NCBI GenBank assembly: GCA_963995525.1
Contig: OZ023217.1
Coordinates: forward strand, 4,583,840-4,647,839
Reading direction: 5' to 3'
Source of the DNA: Escarpia spicata
Taxonomy: Eukaryota > Annelida > Polychaeta > Sabellida > Siboglinidae
Length of the DNA stretch: 64,000 nt
This document shows, one piece after another, positions 25,985-53,504 of the stretch. The notes beneath the pieces were generated by a model. It was not told where the DNA came from, ran no database searches, and saw only the letters and a program-made list of their open reading frames with translations. The position numbers and the translations under genes are program-made. Each line of letters begins with the position of its first letter. Position 1 is the first letter of the stretch.

Positions 25985-26426
25985 AACGCACGCGCTTGGT
26001 CTTGCCACATACACCGCCGGTATCGAAGAATCACGCTCCTGCTCCCGGACGTTGCCATTGATAAATCAGTCGTGTGGCAGTCCGCGTGACCGAGGACGAA
26101 AGCGAGCTGCATCGCTTCGCTGCTCCGTGATTAGTCAGCTCGTAGTCGCCGGCGAACGACGACCGTGGTCGATGGCGGCGCAGACGTTGGTGCTGTACAG
26201 AAGATGAGTGGAGAGACCGGTAGAACGACATCGACATCGAATGCACCACCTCGCCAGCATCGTATGCGTATCGTTGAGGCCCGACTATAACGTTGAACGA
26301 AGCAAGTCGTGTGTCAGCTCTCGTTGCATTGCGCAACAAGTGGGTCGGCTGTAACGAAGACTAGCTCGTGCTATTTGTTCTTGTCAACAAGATGCGCATA
26401 CGTAACGAGGAACAAGTCCACCTTGT
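25985..26426 (+). promoter_or_regulatory. Possible CpG-rich first exon / promoter region
   Basis: About 440 bp clearly richer in C, G and CpG than its surroundings, ending with an ATG (26391) in MRIRNEEQVHL directly before a full-consensus GTAAGT donor at 26427. This is what a 5' exon would look like, but I find no partner exon downstream and short upstream ATGs are present. Speculative. Confidence 0.2.
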
Positions 26427-26448
26427 AAGTACTAGCAATAAGATGTTG

Positions 26449-26458
26449 TTGTGTGTGT

Positions 26459-26503
<45 letters not shown>

Positions 26504-26562
26504 CGTGCGTGCGTGTGCATGCGTGTGGGGGTGTGCGTGCGAGTGCGTTTGCGTGTTCGTGT
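26449..26562. repeat. (GT)n microsatellite
   Basis: About 60 bp pure GT, then GTGC and GCGT-type variants to 26562. Bases 26563-27180 show no supportable gene. Confidence 0.93.
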
Positions 26563-27184
26563 GCAATGCCCGTTCCACCGCCCCCTCACATTCTCTATGT
26601 AGTGGAAAAGTGTGTGGGATAGACTCCCGAGGTATTACGACCCCCTATGACGTAAAACGAAATCGCAGTTATTTTTTTCATTTTTGGTGGTGTTGTCACA
26701 AAAAAGCAGTATTTACAGATTACTGCGTAAAAGACGTTTGCAGAAAAGGTCTTACGGTTCAAAGTGGACTATGTATGTGTGGTCGCTATCGTCGTTTGAT
26801 ACGTTATGTGTTGCGCTGCTGTTGAATATGCTTGCTTCCGTCTCAGAATAACGGAACCGCATTAAGCTTAGCAACGCCTTCACTGTGTAATTCGTCCACG
26901 TCCACCGCCACTGACAATGGACCCGCATGACCGTAACAGATCTTAGCCGGCGACAAAGACAGCTAGCAATCTCAGAACTTATCAAACATTCCATCCCTAG
27001 ACCGGGAAGGTCGTAAGTGTGCCGTGGTTACTGTTGGGCTGTGCTATCCCGATCTTTTTTCTGGGATGCGTGGGTCAGTGGGTCTATTCGATGACGTCAT
27101 CCAGACGTCTTCTGCCACCTCACCATGTCAGGTGGTTTACGAAAAGACGTTGTGACGTATCACGTGGTTTGTCATGGACACACA

Positions 27185-27642
27185 CTAAAATCACACATTA
27201 ATTTGCCAAGAACTCTTACCAAATTTGTAATTGTAATAACGTGAATATGATCTTGTTCCCCGTTTAATCAATACTTTCCTGGCAATAATTCTGAAACGGT
27301 CTGTAACGATAATGACTTGAATCTCATTTTGTTCACACATTAATCAATATTTGCTTGACAAGGGGTCTTACAAACTGTGTAACTGGAATAACTGGAATTT
27401 GATGATGATCAGACTTTGATCAATTATTTCTTGGCAATAATTCTTAAAACATCTGTGACTGCAGTAACTTGAATCTGACAATGATCACACATTAATCAAC
27501 ACTTTTGGGGCAAGAACTCTTACATAATCTGTAAGTGTAATGATTTGAAGCTGATGTTGTTCACACGTTAATGTATACTTTCTTGGCAAGAATCTAATGG
27601 AATCTGCAACTGTGAGTTAATTATTTAAATCTGGTGTTGTTC
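27185..27642. repeat. Old 76-bp tandem repeat, 6 degenerate copies
   Basis: Each copy has the order ACACATTAATCAATA, CTTGGCAAGAA, TCTGTAACTGTAAT and CTTGAATCTGATG. Starts fall near 27187, 27258, 27333, 27409, 27485 and 27561, so the period is 76 bp. Copies differ at roughly a fifth to a quarter of sites by eye, so the array is ancient. Confidence 0.8.
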
Positions 27643-30600
27643 TCGAAGCATCAACAAGAGGAGGGTAGTCCGAAATGATTTGGAGGTTGTACAGCTGATT
27701 AGTGGCTAGATACAGACCAAAGAAAACATTGCAGGGTAAACAATTTAGGTCGGACGCGGGAGGGAACAAAATCACGTTCAACGCTTATGGAAGAGTTTAG
27801 TTTCAAATTAGCAACATGTACTTGATCCTAAGCTAGATACATCACGCATCCTTGGTTTCAGGGAAAACATGATTAAGGAAACGATCGCAATTTGCACCCC
27901 GCATGTGGAATCCACTCCATACCAGTAAGTGCGACATTGTGAGGACTCGAATCACTGGAGAATGCATCTTATTAGCGCAAGTCATGATACGGTTGCAATC
28001 AAGCGTTGGGGGCTTCAATGTTCTAGGCGGTCGCTGAGATCAGTAAATCGGATCACAGTAAGCTATTATCATTGCATGGCAATATCTCGAGCACTATAGT
28101 CTCAACTGGTCTTCGTTCCGCTAATTTTAATCTGGTAATTGTGTACCACGCCATAATGTATATCACTATTGTGTAATTCTGACATGTTTACTGGCTTGGT
28201 TCTGTTGATCTATTCATGCCACAGCGGGTAGGCATTAGTATTTTGTGTCCGTCATCGTTTCATTGAGCAGATATGTCTGAAAGGAATAGAGTTGGTTGTT
28301 TTCTTGTGCACACATATTGTTAATGTGTGAAGGGATACAATGGGGTAACTGGCTTGCTGCTCCATCATTGTTTCAGTGTTGAGCAAGTACTTTCGAAGTT
28401 AGGGATATAACCGATTGATCTTTTTACACACACTTTTAATAACAGTGTAAACCCGTTGTCTGTTCATTGTTTGCATTTTCTAGCATGCCTAGTGAGTTAA
28501 TGTTACGTCACGCACAGAACTAAAATGTATGCAACCAAACAACTTATATTTTCGAGAAGGGATTGTAGTTGGACACCCACCAGGGGCAATACCAATATAC
28601 ATCATGCAGACACTTAAAATAAAAAATACGATTATGATCGAGTACGAGAACTTCGTATTTTGAACAACTTTATTGAGTACGATTGAATATAATAAAATTG
28701 ACGATTACGCACGAATTTGACAAGTCTATGTTACATTATAATTTATGCATATGTAGGCCTATATGATAAAACCTGTGTATCTTGAACAAAACCTATCTAG
28801 AACCTAGAGTATGTATCTTAACGTTTCCGTTAGACGGCTTGAACCTCGAGCGTCAAACCTACAGGGATTAATCAACGACCCCCTAGAGTAGGACGTAATA
28901 CCTACAATTTTTCAAAATACCCCATATATATGTCAAGACACCTTTATGGGGTAAATCAATTCGTTCCTTAACGGTTTTGAACTTAAAACGTAATGTTGAT
29001 ACATAAAATGTAATGAGCGCGTAATACGTAAAACGTACCATAACAATCACCACGCATGCGCAGGCAAAAACTTTGGGAAAACGGCCCTTTCGTCATAGAC
29101 TTGGCAAAATGGAGTAAATGCTGACAGCGTAATGCTTATGTCTACCCTCATGCCAATAGCATAGTAATACGAATGTTATTATTTGACAATTCTACACTAT
29201 CGCGGTCGAATAGGGCCTATCGATGGACGTAAACTTCATATATTCGATTTCCCCCGACCTTCGACATTTTGAACAAACAACGAAAATCTGTGAACGCGTT
29301 AAATGGTGTTTATGTAATGATGCTGAATTCCTCATTCTACCTACTGTAATGGAACAAGTGGTGTTCAACATTGTTTTCGAACGTATTTAGAAGATGACAT
29401 GATAAACACATTACACGTCGATCCAGATGATGTAATTAACGAGATGCAGGATCTAAACGTTATATTGAAAGGGTGATTTGTGTGGCTAACAAGTCTTACT
29501 GCACGAGTCTGACTACAACGTTTTGAATATGGTGTCTACAAAAGTGACACTCAAGATCTGCTCGGTAACCATCGACTCTGAGCGAATTGTTATTCACGTA
29601 ATCGTCATTAAAGGAAGCCAGTGAAGTTAGACACTGCTGAAGTCCAAAGCTTTGTCTCTCTCAAATTGAATAACTTCCAATATCCGTGTTTTATAAATGA
29701 ATCAAAAAGTGTCCTGCATAAGGTCGAAACGAACCACATTAAATCACGCCTGAATCACATCAAGTAGTTAAATCCCGATGTTCGAACTTAAACTTCGGCG
29801 TTGTTGCTTTTACAGCGTTTCCCTGGCGTCGTTTGCATCGACCCGTTGTGCTGCCTCGCTCACGAATGGCATAAAATCGCGGTGAATATTTAAATCAAGC
29901 AATAAATGTTCGCAAACCATAACTCCTAATTACTGTCGGATCAGCGGCGACGGCAACAAGTCGTTTTGCTATTCCAGAGAGGTCGAACGCTACATGTATA
30001 TATGCGTCTGGTGGCTGATACTGAATGTTCTGCATAGGAAGTCCAGACATAAATTTTCGTGTAGGTGACGCCACATTCAGTGACGAATTAAGAGTACTTG
30101 CGCCCCTGAAGAAGTTGGGATTGTGAAGCCCAATGGTCAATTTGCATGCATGATTTTTTAAACTTAATATCTGCGTATTTGTCGAGCTTCCTGGCTAACA
30201 CATAACGTTTTCTTAATTTTATATCTTCACGAGGCCTATAGATAAGTCAACGTTACAAAATGTTTAGCCATAAACCTTAAGAGGTTTCACAGAATCTCCA
30301 TGTCACACAGTTACATATGACAAGTTGAACTTTACAGTTATGTACATAATCCACGAGTATCACTTAAATGCCAGCATACAAACTGTTTCTTCTCGAAAGC
30401 GAACTGAAGGTGACACGATGAGGTCAGCGCATTTAGATGCCGTCTCAGCTTTTGTAAAATCATATTCCATCATCTGCTCGATGCTCAATAAAATCTGTGA
30501 TGGCGATTTCGATAATTCGAATATCCAATTAAAGGCCCAGTGATTCGCGGCGAAGAATACGAAAAAGCTAGAAAACGGTCTTCTTCTTGTCGTGTAGAAG

Positions 30601-32685
30601 AACAGGGGGTATTGCCACTTTCTAGCATATATAGTAAAATGTATAAGCCCGGTCTGTAATGGTGGCTGGATCTTTCGCTGTACATGGATCGTCCGCCTAG
30701 TCAACAACAGAGGAGATGACATATTGTCTGGTCTTTAAAACCGGTGATGGCAAGATGTTGGCACAACATAGCAAGATATTGCATCAGAATCCAACATTTG
30801 ACATTCACAATGTAGTTTCATTGTGTTCAGTGTGTCCATTCCTGAGTTTATTCCATCTTGATTGGCGGAAGTTTTTCGATAGGTGATTTGACATTTTAGA
30901 AATGATAAAAAGAATTGTATCATGTAAGATTAACTACCCTGAATAATGATCAATAATAATCATTGAACTGCAGTTGGATACATGTTGTAAGGTGTATATT
31001 TCAAACAGACAATCACGTACGCTGGGAGTGTCAGTTGATGTCTGAGTGGCAGCTGTTGTGTATGGATGATCTTTTGTGTCCTCACATTGACGTCTTGGCG
31101 ACAGCTTACCGATAACAATCTGGTCGCTGCCGGACAACGGCAATCTGCCAAGTACTCCGATGGACGTGTGAATGGACACCGCTGCTGATAAGTCTAGAGC
31201 TGTACAGCGTGTCGTTGCGTGATGAGGAGTAAAACACGTAAACATATGAATGTTTCTATACAAAACAAATTCACATTAACTTATGTTAACTGACCATTAC
31301 TGCTGTGAATAATGCGCTTTGAGCAGTCATAAGGATTGGATATTGCGCTATAGGAACTGATCATATTTTGTTTTTGAAATCCGGGATGAGGTTGACATCG
31401 AAACGAATCCTCGATTTTAATTCTCCTTATCCACTACCTGTGAATCCGCTTTCATTGTTTCACTTCCTACTTATTTAGCAGTTTCAAACAATACACTCAA
31501 TATAACAGTATTTATGGTTAAGTAAATGGCTGTACATTCCTGAATATGTTGTATTTGTGATTTCATGAAACATGTTTCAATTTGGGCAGCTATAGTAAAA
31601 AAAACTATCAAATTAATGTAGACCTGCAATAAACTATTATCTCAAATGTAATATATGATATTTGGACAGGGGGCTGTTTTGCCTTATCGTTCCATTTTGG
31701 TGGCTCATTATAGCTGCATAGTATTATAAATACAAGATTGCATGATTATGCAGTATATAATACTCGGTAACTTTGTGCGATACATAAGTACTATATTTCT
31801 TAGCATAATTTAGTTGTTTTGTGTGTACGCCACAATGGTAAGTTTGACATGCCAAGCCGTCGCTTGATTAACACAAGTAAGATCCGCCCGCCATTGCCCG
31901 AGTACAGAGTACACAGGAAAGAAATTGTGAATTATGTTTCGAGTACTTTAGCGTGGGACAAGTTGATACAGTTAATGTTGAATGTATTACTGCGTTAAAT
32001 GTGTCACTTGGCAGCAATAAATATTCGCAAGTCGCTTGCGTTTCCGCACGGCGCTATTCCCAGAACGCACCAATATTTCAAAGTCCAGATTGGGACGAAA
32101 TTGGGCTGCGTAATGATTATTAGACCTTAACAAGTGTAGTTGGTATGATCTTACAGTTCAACGAGAGGTACCTTTTCTAGCGTTTTTGTGGTTTTGGTAT
32201 ACCATTTACAAAATATCCCACAAGAAGTCAGTTAATTACTATTTCATATGCTAATAAAAACAAAACATATCTGTAGTTACATTTTCAAGCTATACGATGA
32301 AAAAATATAATGGCTGCCCACGTAAAATATATATGTGGTATATGATGTGGTATGTCTCTTGATACCGGTCAGATTAAACGTAGATATATACGTGAACCGC
32401 AATTATAAAATTATAATAGTCAGCTGCCTAGAAGTTGAAAAATGGGAATTTATGTATTTCGTTAACATCAGCGCTACAACTGGCATATGGGAGTAATTTA
32501 GTTCTGTCTGGTACACGACGTCATAAAATCACCTCGGCATCAAGCCAACGTGTTGAAATGACAGAGTCTGTAGATGATTGTTTGGACATCATCGTTGTCT
32601 CTCTTCACTCGGGGTGAGACATTGCCTTTTATGTCTGCACTCTGTCATTTGCCATGAACCAACAATGATCTACTAATTGGGGTCG
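27643..32685. other. About 5 kb without recognisable gene
   Basis: AT-rich DNA with only a SINE tail at 31300-31362. The best open frame is on the - strand, 30140 to 29895, 81 codons beginning MTIGLHNPNFFRGAS and containing YQPPDAYIHVAFDLSG; it has a protein-like composition but I recognise no family and see no convincing splice sites. Confidence 0.4.
31300..31362 (+). mobile_element. SINE copy D (3' tail only)
   Basis: ATGCGCTTTGAGCAGTCATA followed by AGGATTGGATATTGCGCTAT matches the 3' tail of the SINE at 57345-57692 and 47808-48118. Head and body are missing. Confidence 0.55.
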
Positions 32686-33104
32686 GTCACATTATGTCAA
32701 CATCCTTCCACCCAGTGCTGGTCACATCATGTCAACATCCTTCCACCCAGTGCTGGTCACATTATGTCAACATCCTTCCTCCCAGTGCTGGTCACATTAT
32801 GTCCACATCCTTCCACCCAGTGCTGGTCACATGATGTCAACATCCTTCCACCCAGTGCTGGTCACATTATGTCAACATCCTTCCACCCAGTGCTGGTCAC
32901 ATTATGTCAACATCCTTCCCCCCAGTGCTGGTCACATCATGTCAACATCCTTCCACCCAGTGCTGGTCACATTATGTCAACATCCTTCCACCCAGTGCTG
33001 GTCACATTATGTCAACATCCTTCCTCCCAGTGCTGGTCACATCATGTCAACATCCTTCCACCCAGTGCTGGTCACATCATGTCAACATCCTTCCACCCAG
33101 TGCT
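32686..33104. repeat. 35-bp minisatellite, 12 copies
   Basis: The unit is GTCACATTATGTCAACATCC then TTCCACCCAGTGCTG. Variants are limited to ATTATG/ATCATG/ATGATG and TTCCACCC/TTCCTCCC/TTCCCCCC. Because 35 is not a multiple of three, overlapping open frames of 96-161 codons arise that are not genes. Confidence 0.96.
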
Positions 33105-33579
33105 GTATTTGTCTGTATTCTGCCCCTGCAGATTTACACGTACGATGAGTGTGTCCAGCTAGCACAGGGCCATGCACGATGTAAGGCCACTTAGTTGCTA
33201 CTTAGTTGAATGATCCTTCTGACGACTTGATCACACACGGGCCGACCTTAAACTGACATTAAACCTCTGGGAAAGTATATGTATACGTGAGCTGCATAAT
33301 GGTTATTAGTTGTATTAAACCTAACAGGTGTAGTTGATATAATCGTACAGTTCGACACGAGGCACCATTTCTAGCGTGTTTATCATCTTGCACCAGGTCG
33401 AAGTATATTTCAGGGGTTAAACCAACCAAAATAAAAAATACTCATATCCCAGAGCAAAAGAAAGATCCACATACACTTTTCGACGATTACAGCTCCTGCA
33501 AACAATATAAACATGCATTGTTAGATATAGAAAATTTATTGTATCAACAATAAAAAGAGATATATTCAAATATCAAATG

Positions 33580-33584
<5 letters not shown>

Positions 33585-33675
<91 letters not shown>
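33585..33675. repeat. (TA)n microsatellite
   Basis: About 90 bp of TA with CATA breaks, adjacent to a tandem duplication. Confidence 0.92.
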
Positions 33676-33676
<1 letters not shown>

Positions 33677-33889
33677 AAGTATTATATTATGCTCCGCTGC
33701 CAAATCTATGGAAAGACCCGCATTACATTAGGTTACAGGCCCGGTTGGAAATAACATTTCCAATCGTATTTAGTATATATATATATATATATATAAAGTA
33801 TTATATTATGCTCCGCTGCCAAATCTATAGAAAGACCCGCATTACATTAGGTTACAGGCCCGGTTGGAAATAACATTTCCAATCGTATT
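33677..33889. repeat. 119-bp tandem duplication
   Basis: AAGTATTATATTATGCTCCG through CCAATCGTATTT appears at 33677-33770 and again at 33796-33889 with one substitution (TATGG/TATAG), joined by a short TA tract. Bases 33890-34560 contain nothing else I recognise. Confidence 0.92.
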
Positions 33890-34618
33890 TCGCCCACAGC
33901 GACACGTTATGAATGATTTAATGCAAAGTTTACAGACATTCTTAAATAGAGTCTCTTGTTCCTTGTTTTTGTAAATAATATAACATTTTAAAGACTAAAA
34001 TAAATAACTATGTTGACAGTATACCGTCCGCTAAACTGCGTTTAATAAACCCGAAATTTATTTTCGCAATTTGAATTTTTGGCTTGGTAAAGGTAAAGAA
34101 AACATTCAGGACATAAACGACTCTGTTGGCAAGATAACGGACTCCTGACGGCGTAATCACAAAGCTGTTTGATGTTCAACGCAATCGCGTTCTCTCAGTA
34201 GCCAAGAAAAACAATTATACGAACTGTCTAACAGACAACGAAACTTTAAAAGAATATTATGTGGTTGCACCCACTTATAAGCGAACCACCTGGTGGTCCA
34301 GAATCGAATCAAAAGACGCCTACATATTACATCTGGTATATGGTGCAGAAATACGTGGTAGCGAAAACCTTAACTAAGCCACTTTTCTAATTTTGGCCAA
34401 CATAGTCTTAATACAACCAGATGTTAACTGCTGGGGGCTCTAATTAGGTGTCAATCAATTACGGCAAACGGTTGCATGCAAATAAAGCATTGATGCACTA
34501 ATTTGTATGTTTACGTAATTACACAGGCTCGAGTTTGTCCGCAAGTCTCATATGAGCCGTGCAATTTATGTTATTTCCCACAGATTCAGCAACTGATCTG
34601 AGCGCTTCTACTCTGAGA

Positions 34619-51002
<16,384 letters not shown>

Positions 51003-51344
51003 CCGCTATGTGTCGCTATTGTTTAAACGAGTCACGTGTCCATACACCACGGATGCGACCAATCGAATGCCGACTTGAGATGTTGTGAAAGATTCAACTG
51101 CTATTCGGCCGACAGTCGGTCAAACTGCGTCCAGACCCAATTCCATAATTGTCAACCTGTGAGTATCCAAATGACCGAGACTTATTTACACTCGACGACG
51201 AACGCGCGCGTCCAATTGCTATCATACACGCCAAACAGAACACTCAAGTAACTCGGTCTGTCACACAGCATGACAAACAAGAGGCTTCTAGTGAAGTTAT
51301 GTACATTTGTATATAGAACATGTGTGTCAACAGTGATTGGGCAA

Positions 51345-52411
51345 TTAAGGTGTATTCCTGTGCAGCAGATTGTAGTTCATTGTGGCTTTCTTGGACACAT
51401 GTAGCACAGTCGCGGGTGGCTCATAGTCTGCCGTACAGTACATCTTCATTGACAGAAGGGCAGCGATCGTGTCTAGCTGGGCCAACTCCGAGCGGTGCTC
51501 CGTGTCGATCTTATTGACCATGGAGAAGACCCGCTCAGAGTCGGCGTTGCTGTGGGGCATAAGTAGATAAAGGTTTTAAGTAGATAAACCTTCATGACGG
51601 CTGAGAGGGTGGCGAAGGGATAATTTCCCCTGCAGTGGTGCGTGTCACCATGGCGGCCCAGAACGCATCCAAGCCCGCATCCCTCGGTGGCATCTCTGCG
51701 TCCGTAGCCATGACGAACTCCATGAATTCCCCCCGCAGGGTATCAGAGTAATTCTCCGGGTGCAGATGTTCTGGCAAACGCTTGGTCAGATCGAGCACTG
51801 AAACACACCAAAACAAAACACTCAATATAAATAAAACAGAACTTTTCATGCAGTCTCCCTGAACATTAGATCCGGCTCTGAAACACTGCACCAAAACATT
51901 ACAAGAAAGAACATACATACCTTATTATGTAATGTGCTTAGTTTAGCTTGCCAATTTTATATCAATAAATTTAATACGGGTTGTCAGAATTGACTATGCA
52001 TATCTACATGTACCTGTGTTCGGTGTGGATTTCTCCCACACTTCCTATTATCGCCTATGACCATAATAATAAAAAAATGTCAGTCAAAAGCTAAAATACG
52101 CTTGCTTACTTAATTATGTAGTAACAAATCCTTTATATCATGTGTTGCAAATACGTCAGTTACGGAACAAAAATCATTATAGCATACGTCACTATATAGT
52201 TTTAAAACGTAGGTAAGAATAAAAAAATGGCAAAATGGAATAAAAATCGTACCTGAACCAATACCGAAATCGCTTCTGCAAAGCCGACACAGGGCGTAAG
52301 CGCTGCCCTTGTGACTCCTCGCTATCTTGCCTGGCCATTCTTTAACCTGTCCTGGAACTGTGTTATGTATCTCTTTTTTGGTGGTGATGCCTTCCGCTCG
52401 GTTGACATCAT
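51345..52411 (-). pseudogene. hAT transposase remnant with splice-like exons
   Basis: On the - strand: an exon-like block 52411-52253 starts MMSTERKASPPKKR and, after a 1-base shift, reads KEWPGKIARSHKGSAYALCR and LCRSDFGIGSG, a BED-finger-like start, ending at a GTACGA donor. A block from 51797, after a TTTCAG acceptor, reads LTKRLPEHLHPENYSD and DAFWAAMVTR; then a frameshift with a small AAGTAGATAAA duplication; then MPHSNADSERVFSMV and NKIDTEHRSELAQLDT, the C-terminal hAT dimerisation motif. The catalytic middle is absent. It faces the 3' end of the nAChR gene, 343 bp away. Confidence 0.7.
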
Positions 52412-53059
52412 GCGAAAATCAAATAGCGAATGAGCGCGCACTTTGCCGCGAGACCGTGATGTAGGTCAAGCGTTCATCAGAGAAACAAAATGTCGAAACG
52501 GAACGAAAATTTCGGGTGCCAACGTGCCTTTTCGTTGTATGTTTTTGTGATAAGAAAATGTGTGCTTATGTTATGATAAACCCTCAAAACACGTTGTCAT
52601 GTTGTGATTGTACACTTCGTAGGAACCCGCAGTTGTTCTAATCGATTAGTAGAACGTTCTGTCACGTACAAAGTTAAACCGGGTATAATAGTTACTACAT
52701 CAGGTTTACGTTCGAAAACAAAACAAAGTAAGGGTTTGCTAACTGTAGGCGTTCCACTTCACATAACAATAATACGAACACAGAATAAATATTACAACAT
52801 TTGAAATGCCTTTTTGTTCACAATGGTTTATAAACATGCAGTCACTGAATTATCTTCGATGTAAATTCTAGGAGGTATTTCAAGTTTGAATCGTAAACGA
52901 TAATTGTAATATTGTCCGCGCAGTTAATACACCTCATAGATTATTGTAAATAATAACCCAAAACTGGACAGGAGATCACATAACCAACTCCTTAGACTTG
53001 GCGATCGGAGGATGGATGATCGACGTTCAGCCTACAACGTTAGGCTGTTGACACACCCA

Positions 53060-53378
53060 CGACGAGAGAGAGGGGGGAGGAAGAGAGGGGGAGGAAGAGA
53101 GGGGGAGGAAGAGAGGGGAGGGAGGGAGGGAGGAATGGAGGGAGGGAGGGAGGGAGGGAGGGAGGGAAGGAGGGAGGGAGGGAGGAAGGGACGGACGGAC
53201 GGACGGACGGAGGGAGGGAGGGAGGGAGGGAGGGAGGAAGGGAGGGAGGAAAGGAGGGGGTAGGGAGGGAGGGAGGGAGGGAGGGAGGAAGGGAGGGAGG
53301 GGGAGGGAGGGAGGGGGAGGGAGGGGGGAGGGAGGGAGGGAGGGAGGGAGTATAGTTAGATGATATACATATATATAT

Positions 53379-53412
<34 letters not shown>
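53060..53412. repeat. (GAGG)n purine tract, then (ACAG)n
   Basis: Almost 300 bases of only G and A (GAGG units with GGAA breaks and a short GACG run at 53189-53208), then a TA stretch and (ACAG)n at 53382-53410. Bases 51920-53050 otherwise hold only the hAT remnant. Confidence 0.94.
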
Positions 53413-53428
<16 letters not shown>

Positions 53429-53504
53429 GGTGGAGAGGGAGAGGGAGGGAAAGAAAGATAGAGAATGAGAGAGTGAGTGAGAGACAGACACACAAACACA
53501 GACA

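Noticed and set aside
32677..33194. Overlapping 96-161-codon frames (LVTLCQHPS-type)
   Set aside because: 35-bp tandem repeat read in three frames.
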